Below are positions 37,849 to 45,704 of a stretch of 54,567 bases of DNA, one piece after another. Numbering within the stretch: position 1 is the first letter of the stretch; each line of letters opens with the position of its first letter. The DNA comes from an uncultured Streptococcus sp. (lineage in GTDB: Bacteria > Bacillota > Bacilli > Lactobacillales > Streptococcaceae), in the NCBI GenBank assembly GCA_934215455.1, contig CAKPZX010000005.1, positions 1 to 54,567 on the forward strand. Reading direction: 5' to 3'. The translations under genes were made by a program, and so were the position numbers. The notes below the pieces were generated by a model, which saw only the letters and a program-made list of their open reading frames with translations, did not search any database and had not been told where the DNA came from.

Positions 37849-38817
37849 TTACTTCAGTACTGCAAGAATCTGGCGAATCATGTCTGGATCCCCATCTGGC
37901 AATGTCACCGTTTCAGCATGGTCCAAGATCCCTTGGGTAAATTGCGTCATAAACTCCTCACTATTGAGTTCATCCGCAGACTGTTGCCAGTGGCTCGGTA
38001 CAGGATAGATCGTCACCGTCCCATCACCGTTGGATGCGTAAGTGATATTTCCTTCAGCTGAATAAGAACCAAATAGATGGCGCACATCTTTTGGATAATC
38101 GACACCCAAGCCACCATCATAAATCTTTGTTCCAGCTGCACTATTTGAAATATTTAATTCTGATGGCACGTTCTTGATCACATAAGCCCAGACACGCGCA
38201 GCTTCGACCTGAGCATCGGTGTAGCCTGGATAATCATTCTGATCCGCCTTCTTCGAAGATTTGACCTCGCTATCCGATCGAGTATTCCACTTCTTGGCCT
38301 TACTCGTCTTAGACTTACTACTGCTATCATCTGTATCTACTTGCTCCCGATCTTTCGGTTGCTCTTTCTTGCGATAGTAGAAATTGTCATCATCGCCATA
38401 AGTCGGTGACTGACCAGCCCAGATCCGATCCTTGGACTTATCCGAAGCATCGTCTTTGCCCGCTTTCTGACCTTTTGGAAGGAGCAAGAGACCGTAGCCT
38501 CCAACACCCGACTTGGCACTGACCGTCATCTCAGCAATCTGGTCCTTCTGCTTAAAGCTCGATGCATCAAGCTCGACATCCTCGCTGACCAAGCCCTTGT
38601 CATCAAAGACCAGCTCATTCCCACGACCATCGATCCAAGTCCCCTTGATACTCGAGTAGTCCTTAGCCTTAATGGCTTTCAAATCCATACCAGACTGTTT
38701 CTTTTCCGAAGTGCTGGTCTGCTTGGTATCCGAACTCTTAGGCGTCACCGTCCTCTGAGGACGACCACACGAAGTCAAGACCAAAGCAGAAAGCACAATT
38801 ACCAAACCTTTTTTCAT
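37849..38817 (-). CDS. Lipoprotein with DUF6287-like domain
   Basis: A 322-residue lipoprotein with signal peptide and lipobox (VLTSCG, Cys17). A Ser/Thr/Lys linker is followed by MDLKAIKAKDYSSIKGTWIDGRGNE, the DUF6287-like pattern. A long low-complexity acidic-basic stretch (about 120-195) separates it from a C-terminal domain (YPGYTDAQVEAARVWAYVI to the end). Surface located. Function unknown. Confidence 0.72.
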   Translation of the reverse strand: MKKGLVIVLSALVLTSCGRPQRTVTPKSSDTKQTSTSEKKQSGMDLKAIKAKDYSSIKGTWIDGRGNELVFDDKGLVSEDVELDASSFKQKDQIAEMTVSAKSGVGGYGLLLLPKGQKAGKDDASDKSKDRIWAGQSPTYGDDDNFYYRKKEQPKDREQVDTDDSSSKSKTSKAKKWNTRSDSEVKSSKKADQNDYPGYTDAQVEAARVWAYVIKNVPSELNISNSAAGTKIYDGGLGVDYPKDVRHLFGSYSAEGNITYASNGDGTVTIYPVPSHWQQSADELNSEEFMTQFTQGILDHAETVTLPDGDPDMIRQILAVLK

Positions 38818-38995
38818 ATCAATCTCCCTTCACACACCTACTATTTTAGAAAAATAAGAAAGGAGAGTCAATGGAAAAGGGTAGTGTAAAATAACCTCAG
38901 ATACCTAATTTTTATAGTTTACTGCGTTTCTTGGTAGTCTTCAAAAATCTTTTCCAATAGAGTTAATCAATTTTTCGTATGACTTTCACTGAACA

Positions 38996-39358
38996 TTAAT
39001 AAATATCAATCCTTCTAACACGAAATTCAACAAATTCCCCATTCTCAAGATCATTTGGAATTCCTCCACCTATATTAATCAAAAATTCTCCTACCTGAGC
39101 GATATTTCTTGTTTTATCAAATATTTTGGCAATTATAAAATATTCAAAATTATTCAGGTGCTTTACTAGAAATAGATTATCTTCGCTTTTATATACGTCT
39201 CCATCAACAATAGCATATAGCATGTCATCAAACTTTCCGCCAATCTTTCCAAAAAATTCATCTGAAAAGCAAACTAATTCATATTGATTATCCGATAGAG
39301 TGACATCCGCTTCTTTGGTATCAATATCTATCCATTCTATTTTTTTTACAAAAATCAT
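38996..39358 (-). CDS. Small protein, candidate orphan immunity protein
   Basis: A 120-residue, mostly beta, acidic protein without a signal peptide. The ATG at 39358 has AAGGAG 8 nt upstream; an upstream start has none. The pattern IDIDTKEADVTLSDNQYELVCFSD resembles many small toxin-immunity proteins but no family is recognised. First in a cluster of such genes. The gap 38818-38995 shows nothing certain. Confidence 0.5.
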   Translation of the reverse strand: MIFVKKIEWIDIDTKEADVTLSDNQYELVCFSDEFFGKIGGKFDDMLYAIVDGDVYKSEDNLFLVKHLNNFEYFIIAKIFDKTRNIAQVGEFLINIGGGIPNDLENGEFVEFRVRRIDIY

Positions 39359-39452
39359 TAAATTTCTCCTTAACGTTAAAGTCCTACGACTCAAAATAGT
39401 CAATACTTCTGTAAATCATTAATTCTATCACTTGATTATCTCTTAGTAGACT

Positions 39453-40199
39453 TTAGGCTTCTGGCCCTTCTTTAACCAAATCATAAGGGAAATACGGAAT
39501 ACCTTCCAACTCTTTGTAATCCAAACCCTTGAGCTTGCAGAGAGCACCCGATTCAAAAGACCAATAACCTACATGGTTTTTTACATTCTGCTTATGCAAA
39601 TCATACCAGCCTACATCTCTGCTCCCTTGATACCATTTATTAGTCAAATATTCTTTCAGCAGTTTAAGAGCATGTTCAGCATTTTCTTCTTCAATAATAT
39701 TTCGAGTAAAGCCATAAGGTATTGGAAAATTATAGTTTATCCGAATCTTCCAATCTGGATGACGATATTGAATCAAGTAATCAATCAAATAATCCTCTGG
39801 ATCATCTTTTTTAACCAATTCTACTAGATGATTAAAAATTTCTTCATCAATTTCTAACAGAAGACCAATAGAAAGCGCCCAAATCATTTGCTCATATCCC
39901 CATTCCTTTCGCCATATCGGAACTAAACAAGCCACAAATAATATGTATTCCTCTTTAAACTCTGATAAAGAATCCCCCCTAGAATAAGTAGCAAATAAAA
40001 TGTCTTTTTGATAAGACAATATAGTCGCTAAAGTTGAGTTGTAAACCTCTTTTGTGGGCTTCTTATAGTTTTCGATTCCATTATCTAAATCAATTTGAAG
40101 TTTTATTAATTTCTCTTGAAAATACTGTAATGCCTCTTTATTTGACATTAGACCAGCTTTATAATTCTCTTCTGTATTTAAAGTATCGCGTATATCCAT
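39453..40199 (-). CDS. PoNi-like immunity protein (DUF1910/1911 type)
   Basis: A 248-residue helical protein. The C-terminal NHVGYWSFESGALCKLKGLDYKELEG-PYFPYDLV is characteristic of PoNi proteins, which neutralise PoNe DNase toxins. The N-terminal helical part (ATILSYQKDILFATYSRGDS) agrees. GAGGAG lies before the ATG. No PoNe toxin gene is in the window, so it is orphan immunity. It would act in the cytoplasm. Confidence 0.8.
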   Translation of the reverse strand: MDIRDTLNTEENYKAGLMSNKEALQYFQEKLIKLQIDLDNGIENYKKPTKEVYNSTLATILSYQKDILFATYSRGDSLSEFKEEYILFVACLVPIWRKEWGYEQMIWALSIGLLLEIDEEIFNHLVELVKKDDPEDYLIDYLIQYRHPDWKIRINYNFPIPYGFTRNIIEEENAEHALKLLKEYLTNKWYQGSRDVGWYDLHKQNVKNHVGYWSFESGALCKLKGLDYKELEGIPYFPYDLVKEGPEA

Positions 40200-40218
40200 T
40201 TTCTATCTCCTCTGTCAT

Positions 40219-40320
40219 TTACCAAATATCTACTGATTTATTATTCCTTATTGCAAATGAACTATCTTTTGAAACTTCATCTAAATTCTATTGGCTGTTT
40301 TTATAATGTCATCCAATTTG
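40219..40320 (-). pseudogene. Possible toxin C-terminal remnant
   Basis: Between the PoNi-like gene and the 142-residue gene, two short frames join through one frameshift: SKLDDIIKTAN then NLDEVSKDSSFAIRNNKSVDIW and a stop. The tail is polar and ordered like the end of a polymorphic toxin domain; it lies directly upstream of an immunity gene, as a toxin tail would. Too short for family assignment. Confidence 0.35.
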
Positions 40321-40749
40321 CTATAAAGGCCAGCGCCCTGTTTCAGCATAAATCATGACTTCATATGCTCCCCTAGAAGATTCAAATGCTTTATCCATCA
40401 GTTCCTTAGTAATAGGATAGCAAACTTCTGGACCCATGGCTCCGCCAATTTCTTTAAAGAAGCTAATTTCGTAATAGCCATCTGTCTCATATACAATAAA
40501 TCCATTACCTCTATGTACAATCGTATCTGAATGATTATAATCATCTAACTCATCTGTCTTTGGCCAACGATGATGTTCACAATAAAACATTACTTCTAAA
40601 GAATCTATTTCTGATTTTGAAACACGTTCTGCTAATTCCTGGCTCATGGGAAAATTAAGCACTTCTTTCCCTCTACTCCACAGAATCTGATAATCATTAT
40701 TGTTTTTTAATACCGTACAATTTTTGTATTGTTGAATTTCTGTTGTCAT
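40321..40749 (-). CDS. Small protein with internal duplication, candidate immunity protein
   Basis: A 142-residue protein made of two similar halves. FPMSQELAERVSKSEIDSLEVMFYCEHHRWP and YPITKELMDKAFESSRGAYEVMIYAETGRWP are equivalent segments near the end of each half. The same unit occurs once in the 140-residue neighbour. No signal peptide. Likely cytoplasmic, in an immunity-gene array; toxin partner unknown. Confidence 0.6.
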   Translation of the reverse strand: MTTEIQQYKNCTVLKNNNDYQILWSRGKEVLNFPMSQELAERVSKSEIDSLEVMFYCEHHRWPKTDELDDYNHSDTIVHRGNGFIVYETDGYYEISFFKEIGGAMGPEVCYPITKELMDKAFESSRGAYEVMIYAETGRWPL

Positions 40750-40764
40750 ACTATTTCTTTTTGC

Positions 40765-41187
40765 CTATTTCAATGGCGATACATAATCGTCTGGAAGTTT
40801 GCCTTCAGATTCAATCCACATTTGCTCAGCAATCGGAATTAATTTTTCAAGTTCTTCTTTAGTAAATAAATCTCTAGTTTCAGGTAAATCAATTAAAGAT
40901 GTAGGACTCTCTTCTATGAATCGTTTCTCACTAGCTTTCTTTTCTTCTTCCGTTGGTGGCCAAGAATCGTTCCGAATCTTCCAAGATACTTCGAGTAGCG
41001 TTCTCTCCCCACTTTCCAGTAAGGCAAATAACTCATTTGGCAATTCATAAACCACTCGCTGAGGGGCAATTCCTCCCTCCTCTGTAACGTAATAAAGATT
41101 ACTGCCATTTCTCCAAATGTGCTGACCATAACCTTTTACTTCTTCAAACTGGATAACATCTTCCCATTCTAGTTTTGTTGGTTTCAT
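40765..41187 (-). CDS. Small protein related to previous gene, candidate immunity protein
   Basis: A 140-residue acidic protein. Residues around YELPNELFALLESGERTLLEV-WKIRNDSWPPT match the repeat unit of the 142-residue protein. The C-terminal half is helical (TKEELEKLIPIAEQMWIE). AGGAG lies before the start; the 142-residue gene follows 15 bp after its stop. A TATAAT (41298-41303) lies about 110 nt upstream. Confidence 0.58.
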   Translation of the reverse strand: MKPTKLEWEDVIQFEEVKGYGQHIWRNGSNLYYVTEEGGIAPQRVVYELPNELFALLESGERTLLEVSWKIRNDSWPPTEEEKKASEKRFIEESPTSLIDLPETRDLFTKEELEKLIPIAEQMWIESEGKLPDDYVSPLK

Positions 41188-41284
41188 TTGTATTCTCCTA
41201 GCGCAAGTTCTTCTCTCAACCAGAATATCGTAAAAATCAGGTTTCTATTTCTCTTCCTCAATAGGCTACACCATCTTTTATCCA

Positions 41285-41304
41285 TTAATCCAATCTCATT
41301 ATAA
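41285..41304 (-). repeat. Short direct repeat, copy A
   Basis: TTAATCCAATCTCATTATAA; 18 of 20 bases match 42707-42726, in the same orientation. The two flank the ADP-ribosylglycohydrolase/Imm74 pair. It also contains the TATAAT box upstream of the 140-residue gene. An inverted repeat (AAGAGCTTACC / GGTAAACTCTT) lies just beside it at 41309-41341. Confidence 0.5.
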
Positions 41305-41399
41305 AGTAAGAGCTTACCAATAGTTTATCGGTAAACTCTTGTTTCATTTATTCTATCATAAAAGGGGGAGTTGTTCTGATTGTTGTCCAATAATAAGAA

Positions 41400-42395
41400 C
41401 TATTTTGATTGTTTATATAAGTGTTCCAGTAATTGCCGACATTTTTCGTCAATCAATTCTCTATTAGCCAGCTGTTGAATCCATTTTTCTGGGATGCCTT
41501 CCAGTTGATAGTGGGCTCCAGCCAAGGTACCTGTAATGGCACCGATGGTATCGGTATCCCCTCCAAGATTAACAGCTTTTAGAACAGCTTCTTCAAAACT
41601 CTCTGTTGTACCCAAACACCAGAGACAAGCCTTCAAGGTATCAACAACATAGCCTGTAGAAGCAATATCTTCCCTAGATTTTTGATAAAATTCTCTATAA
41701 AATATTTCAACAAAATGTTCTTGATACTCTTCCCAGTATTCTGGTTTTTTCTTGAAGTAATCTTCAAAATAAGGTTTTGATTGACAAAGTAATTTTTCTA
41801 AACGAATGTTAAGAAGAAAACCGATTAAAAGTTGGACATAAAGAATAGATGCCACGATAGACCTTGGATGAGCATGGGTCAGCTTAGTATATTGCTCAAT
41901 TATTTTTGATCTATAACTGAAATCAAAATTTTCATATAAGAGCAAAGCTAAGGGAGATATCCTCATCAAAGCTCCATTGCCATTGTCTCTCTCGCTAGTC
42001 CCTCCACATTTCTCTGGAGAAACTCCCGCTAAATACCGTTCAATTGCCTGATTAGTCGAAACACCAATATCAAAACAATATCCAAAAGGTGTGAGGTAGC
42101 CCTGACGGTAAGCTACAAATTTATCCATCAACCCATTCAAATCAGAATCTTCACATAGGTGTTCAATAAGTGCTAAGGATAAAGAAGTATCATCTGACCA
42201 GGTACCAGCTGGTTGATTATAGGTTCCATAACCCACCATATCTGAAATATGATAAGTATCTCTATCTCTAAACTCTACAGGAACTCCCAGTGCATCACCT
42301 ATAGCTAGACCAAAAATAACCGAATTTATCTTTTGTTTAAGATTATATCTTCTATACTGATTTGAATCATCTTCCCATTTATCTCTTAATCTCAT
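41400..42395 (-). CDS. ADP-ribosylglycohydrolase (DraG/ARH family)
   Basis: A 331-residue protein with the family's metal and substrate motifs: GDALG (33-37), WSDDTS (66-71), DNGNGALMRISPLAL, THAHPRS and NLGGDTDTIGAITG (276-289). These hold the two Mg sites. It removes ADP-ribose from proteins, DNA or small molecules. Lying beside immunity genes, it could reverse a toxin's ADP-ribosylation, but housekeeping ARHs also exist. AGGAG precedes ATG; 19 bp after the Imm74-like gene. Confidence 0.85.
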   Translation of the reverse strand: MRLRDKWEDDSNQYRRYNLKQKINSVIFGLAIGDALGVPVEFRDRDTYHISDMVGYGTYNQPAGTWSDDTSLSLALIEHLCEDSDLNGLMDKFVAYRQGYLTPFGYCFDIGVSTNQAIERYLAGVSPEKCGGTSERDNGNGALMRISPLALLLYENFDFSYRSKIIEQYTKLTHAHPRSIVASILYVQLLIGFLLNIRLEKLLCQSKPYFEDYFKKKPEYWEEYQEHFVEIFYREFYQKSREDIASTGYVVDTLKACLWCLGTTESFEEAVLKAVNLGGDTDTIGAITGTLAGAHYQLEGIPEKWIQQLANRELIDEKCRQLLEHLYKQSK

Positions 42396-42414
42396 AGCCT
42401 TCTCCTACTCTAAC

Positions 42415-42648
42415 TCAGATAAATTCGATTTGAATTGTTTGCTCAGTCGTCATGGATTTCGCATCCTCAATAAGTTTATCGATCTCTTTTTGTGAGATAC
42501 GAATGTGATTGTATGGTGGTTCCCAATTCTGCATGCTTGACCTATATACAAGAAAACTATTATCAGTCAACAACTCTCCCTCTGCTTTTAAAACATAGCC
42601 ATTTTCATAGTCGAAAGTAATGTTACCGCTTGTCCCAGAAATTTTCAT
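42415..42648 (-). CDS. Imm74-like small immunity protein
   Basis: A 77-residue protein. MKISGTSGNITFDYENGYVLKAEGEL and the SSMQNWEPP motif match my memory of the Imm74 immunity family; the rest is helical (SQKEIDKLIEDA). First gene of the Imm74/ARH pair. AAGG seven nt upstream. The cognate toxin is not in the window. Family assignment should be confirmed by HMM search. Confidence 0.6.
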   Translation of the reverse strand: MKISGTSGNITFDYENGYVLKAEGELLTDNSFLVYRSSMQNWEPPYNHIRISQKEIDKLIEDAKSMTTEQTIQIEFI

Positions 42649-42706
42649 TCTATTACCTTCTTTACTAAAACATCATGATTCCTTCTCAGGAATCTAATTC
42701 CTAACC

Positions 42707-42726
42707 TTAATCCGATCTCATTATCA
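42707..42726 (-). repeat. Short direct repeat, copy B
   Basis: TTAATCCGATCTCATTATCA, 18 of 20 identical to copy A at 41285. It is 58 nt upstream of the Imm74-like gene. Confidence 0.5.
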
Positions 42727-42822
42727 GGAGAGAAATCCCAATCAAATTAGTACTTATACTTTCTCCTATTATACCACACCATGGATATCTTATGAACTTG
42801 TTCAAAATTTGGTCAAAGAAAA

Positions 42823-42997
42823 GAGAGTGGGACAGAAATCGGTAATTCGTTAGAATTCGATTTCGTCGTCCCACCTCCGCATAGTTGAGTAGGGCTGTAA
42901 AAGCTGATGAAATCAGCGTAGAAGAGCCCACTCAACCACTGCGTCTTTCTCTACAACCCAAAAACAATTGAGAGGCTAGGACTTTTGTCCTAGCCTC
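42823..42997 (-). repeat. 175-bp structured repeat, copy 3 (inverted)
   Basis: Same element as copy 1 but in opposite orientation, with the GAGAG end at left and the GAGGCTAGGAC/GTCCTAGCCTC hairpin (a perfect stem here) at right. Small differences: CATAGTTGAG, TAGAAGAGCCC and a TTTCTCT replacing the TTGTCGAGCAAG part. It occupies most of the gap between the immunity array and tRNA-Arg. Confidence 0.85.
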
Positions 42998-43012
42998 TTG
43001 TGATTAAATTAT

Positions 43013-43084
43013 TGTCCCCTGCCGGAATCGAACCAGCAACTACTCCTTAGGAGGGAGTTGTTATATCCATTGAACTAAGGGGAC
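43013..43084 (-). tRNA. tRNA-Arg (anticodon CCT)
   Basis: Acceptor stem GTCCCCT / AGGGGAC, D-arm TTCAATGGATATAA, anticodon loop CTCCTAA with CCT, and TPsiC arm with GGTTCGATTCC. It decodes AGG. No CCA is encoded; the discriminator is A. It lies just downstream of rplS's terminator. Confidence 0.93.
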
Positions 43085-43088
43085 CGAT

Positions 43089-43117
43089 AAAAAAAGAAGC
43101 GAGATCACTCCCGCCTC
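43089..43117 (-). terminator. Terminator after rplS
   Basis: Minus strand GAGGCGGGA / TCTCGCTTC stem (with G-U pairs) followed by seven T, adjacent to the 5' end of tRNA-Arg. Confidence 0.75.
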
Positions 43118-43127
43118 CTTGTTCGTC

Positions 43128-43475
43128 TTAACGACGGATTTCTTTAATACGAGCTGCTTTACCTTGCAATGCACGAAGGTAGTACAATTTCGCACGACGT
43201 ACTTTACCGTAACGTACTACTTCAATCTTTTCTACACGTGGAGTGTGTACTGGGAATGTACGTTCAACACCGACACCGTTAGAGATTTTACGAACAGTGT
43301 ACATTTCAGTGTGTCCTTGACCTTTACGAGCGATAACAACGCCTTCAAAGATCTGGATACGTTCACGAGATCCTTCGACAACTTTCGCGTGTACACGAAC
43401 AGTGTCACCAGGACGGAATGCAGGGATATCAGTACGAAGTTGACCTTCAGTCAAGCTTTGGATTAATGGATTCAT
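43128..43475 (-). CDS. rplS: 50S ribosomal protein L19
   Basis: A 115-residue protein of the standard length: [41 protein letters not shown]-like loop ([17 protein letters not shown]) and [15 protein letters not shown] at the end. It lies at the 30S-50S interface. AGGAG precedes ATG. Monocistronic. Confidence 0.97.
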   Translation of the reverse strand: MNPLIQSLTEGQLRTDIPAFRPGDTVRVHAKVVEGSRERIQIFEGVVIARKGQGHTEMYTVRKISNGVGVERTFPVHTPRVEKIEVVRYGKVRRAKLYYLRALQGKAARIKEIRR

Positions 43476-43485
43476 TTTATTCTCC

Positions 43486-43553
43486 TATCTTCGTCAATCT
43501 TGAGGGACCTCCCTCAGCGGATAAACTGTATTTTTGTGCTTCCATTACGCACA
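43486..43553 (-). promoter_or_regulatory. Possible L19 leader
   Basis: A 5' UTR of about 78 nt carries TGAGGGA / TCCCTCA (43501-43516), a compact hairpin near the SD. L19 leaders with a conserved hairpin are known in Firmicutes, but I cannot confirm the consensus here. Confidence 0.35.
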
Positions 43554-43559
43554 GAAACT

Positions 43560-43588
43560 ATCATATCAGATAATTTCAGGTTTGTAAA
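43560..43588 (-). promoter_or_regulatory. Promoter of rplS
   Basis: Minus strand TTTACA, 17-nt spacer, TATGAT. Confidence 0.7.
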
Positions 43589-43598
43589 GCTCTTTTCT

Positions 43599-44816
43599 CT
43601 ACTTTTTCGCAACTTTTTGACCGGAATAAATGCTCCACTCTTTTGGTAGGCAATAAGCGATGGCACAAGCGATGACAAAGAAAGGAAGATTGGCATAGCC
43701 AAAGACTTCTCCTCCGATCAAGATCGGTGCGAGCAAGGTCGTCGTCGCACTGCCAAAGACACTAGCATATCCGATAGCAGCCACGACTAAGACTGGTAAG
43801 CCCAGCATAGGAGCAAGGAAGACGCCAAGCGTAGCTCCGATCGCAAAGAGCGGTGTCACTTCTCCTCCTTGGTATCCAGCAGAGATGGTCACCACGGTAA
43901 AGAGGAGCTTCAAGATCCAGTCATAACTCTGCGCACTCCCCTGATGAAATGCCAGATCAATCAGATTGGTTCCAAGTCCACTGTATGTGCCGACCTTGGT
44001 CAGCTGGAGGGTCAAGAGAACCAAGCTGAGTCCGGCCCCTATAAGCGCAATCCGGATATAAGGATTAGGCAAGACTTGAGCGACTGTTTTCTTCAACCAG
44101 GAGAGGCTAACTGCAAAGAGTTTCCCAGCAAGGCCAAAAGCCAAGCCAAGAAGAGCAACTTTGATCAAGGTCTCTGGCGTCCAGCTCAGCGTTTCTTTTA
44201 GTGGCACAGCAAATTTCTCCAAGCCAAGGGCATGAGAGGTGAAGCTAGCCACGATCGAGGCGATAAGGGCAGGATAGAGAGCTATCAACTGCAACTCCCC
44301 AACTGTCAAGACTTCAAGGGCAAAGAAGGTTGCTGCGAGTGGCGTCTGAAAGAGCCCCGCAAAACCGGCTGCCATCCCAGTCATGAGAAAAATACGCGAA
44401 GCATCTGGAATCTTGATATGACGGGCAAAACGATGCGAAAGCGTCGCTCCGATCTGGACCGATACACCTTCCCGACCGACCGAACCACCAAAAAGATGGC
44501 TCATCCAGGTCGTCAGCATGATCAAGGGTACCAAGACCAAGGGGATTCTCTCCTCACGCGCGTGTCCCACATCAAAGATGAGGCCCATCCCTTTTGAAGC
44601 CTTGCCACCAAAACGTTTATAAAGATAAACGATGACAAGACCCGCTATGGCTAGAAAAAGAATCAAGGGCCAATGCTGGCTTCGGACATCTCCAATCAGG
44701 AGAAGACCTTGACCAAAAATCATGTCAATGGCACCAACCAAGAGACCAATGAAAAGCGCCATCCCTGTTAGGACGACATACTGTTGTGCTTTTTGCTTGA
44801 TCGATAGACTAGTCAC
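43599..44816 (-). CDS. CLC-family chloride/anion transporter (second copy)
   Basis: A 405-residue protein with the CLC motifs GGSVGREGVSVQIGATL (gating Glu in GREG) and GYQGGEVTPLFAIGATLG. It begins at GTG with AGGAGG upstream and overlaps the chorismate mutase stop by 8 bp. It shares little with the 29909 protein beyond these motifs, so the two are distinct paralogues, perhaps for different anions (such as fluoride). The pairing with chorismate mutase recurs in streptococci, to my recollection. Confidence 0.85.
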   Translation of the reverse strand: MTSLSIKQKAQQYVVLTGMALFIGLLVGAIDMIFGQGLLLIGDVRSQHWPLILFLAIAGLVIVYLYKRFGGKASKGMGLIFDVGHAREERIPLVLVPLIMLTTWMSHLFGGSVGREGVSVQIGATLSHRFARHIKIPDASRIFLMTGMAAGFAGLFQTPLAATFFALEVLTVGELQLIALYPALIASIVASFTSHALGLEKFAVPLKETLSWTPETLIKVALLGLAFGLAGKLFAVSLSWLKKTVAQVLPNPYIRIALIGAGLSLVLLTLQLTKVGTYSGLGTNLIDLAFHQGSAQSYDWILKLLFTVVTISAGYQGGEVTPLFAIGATLGVFLAPMLGLPVLVVAAIGYASVFGSATTTLLAPILIGGEVFGYANLPFFVIACAIAYCLPKEWSIYSGQKVAKK

Positions 44817-45081
44817 GCGCCCTCACCTCCTCTTGGAAATCTCTCGAGAGCTTCATCATATCTTGAAACTGAGCTTGAATGGTCGCACGATACTGCTCAT
44901 CCGTCACAAGAGAGCCGACTTTCTCAAGCACCTCTCTTTCCCTTCCTTGATCGTGCACAGGTAGACCCTGCTGCTCCTTATATTCTACAATCTGACCGAC
45001 ACAGACCATCCGTCTTTCCAGCAAGGCTACAAGCTCTTGATCGATCTGGTCAATGTCCTTACGAATCTGATCTAAATCCAT
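44809..45081 (-). CDS. Chorismate mutase (AroQ type)
   Basis: A 90-residue, all-helical protein with the AroQ pattern: IRKDIDQIDQELVALLERRM near the N-terminus, VGQIVEYKEQQGLPVHDQGREREVLEKV in the middle. It converts chorismate to prephenate for Phe/Tyr synthesis. Single domain, usual length, cytoplasmic. First gene of a two-gene unit with the CLC. Confidence 0.88.
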   Translation of the reverse strand: MDLDQIRKDIDQIDQELVALLERRMVCVGQIVEYKEQQGLPVHDQGREREVLEKVGSLVTDEQYRATIQAQFQDMMKLSRDFQEEVRARD

Positions 45082-45144
45082 GTGTCTCCTCTTTATTTTA
45101 GATATAAATCTAGGCTGTAATCGATCGATCCAGCCTCTTTGTCA

Positions 45145-45588
45145 TTAATTTGCTTTTGCTACAAGTTCTTCTGCAAAGGCTTCTAATTTTTCAATGTCTT
45201 CGTCTTCTGCAGACAAATCAACTTTGACACACTCAGAGCCTTTTTCAGCACCAGTCGCAGCGAAGCAACGGTCGAAATCATCAACTGCTTTACAGAATTC
45301 ATCGTAGAAGGTATCACCTGATCCTACAACACCGTAAAGTTTGCCTTTGAGATCAAGGCCAGCCAAATCTTCGTAGAAATCTTGGATCTCATCTGGAAGC
45401 TCTCCATCACCGTAAGTATAAGTCGCTACCACTGCGATATCTGCTTCAAGGAAGTCCTCCGCATCCACAGTTGTACACTCATCCACATCTACTTCGACAC
45501 CGAGATCACGGAATTTGTCCGCTACGATATCAGCGATTTCTTCAGTATTTCCAGTCATACTAGCAAAAACAATCTTCGCTACAGTCAT
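45145..45588 (-). CDS. Flavodoxin
   Basis: A 147-residue flavodoxin: FMN phosphate loop SMTGNTEEIA (10-19), TYTYGDGELPDEIQDFYEDL and VVGSGDTFYDEFCKAVDDF, the 60s and 90s loops. It is an acidic electron carrier. The start at 45588 has GGAGG 5 nt upstream; an in-frame ATG 30 codons earlier is rejected. Confidence 0.92.
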   Translation of the reverse strand: MTVAKIVFASMTGNTEEIADIVADKFRDLGVEVDVDECTTVDAEDFLEADIAVVATYTYGDGELPDEIQDFYEDLAGLDLKGKLYGVVGSGDTFYDEFCKAVDDFDRCFAATGAEKGSECVKVDLSAEDEDIEKLEAFAEELVAKAN

Positions 45589-45615
45589 AATTTCCTCCCA
45601 AAAGCTATTTCCCGT

Positions 45616-45624
45616 ATTATACCA
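45616..45624 (-). promoter_or_regulatory. Extended -10 promoter of flavodoxin gene
   Basis: Minus strand TGG-TATAAT 27 nt upstream of the start codon. Confidence 0.55.
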
Positions 45625-45704
45625 CTTTTTCAAGCATTTTGCACGAAACCTTTCCCGATAAGGTGAAAGAAGGGACACGTTTTAAGAATTTGGACCGATG
45701 GAGT

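Noticed and set aside
42707..42931. Reading frame over repeat copy 3
   Set aside because: It consists mostly of the non-coding repeat and lacks an SD.
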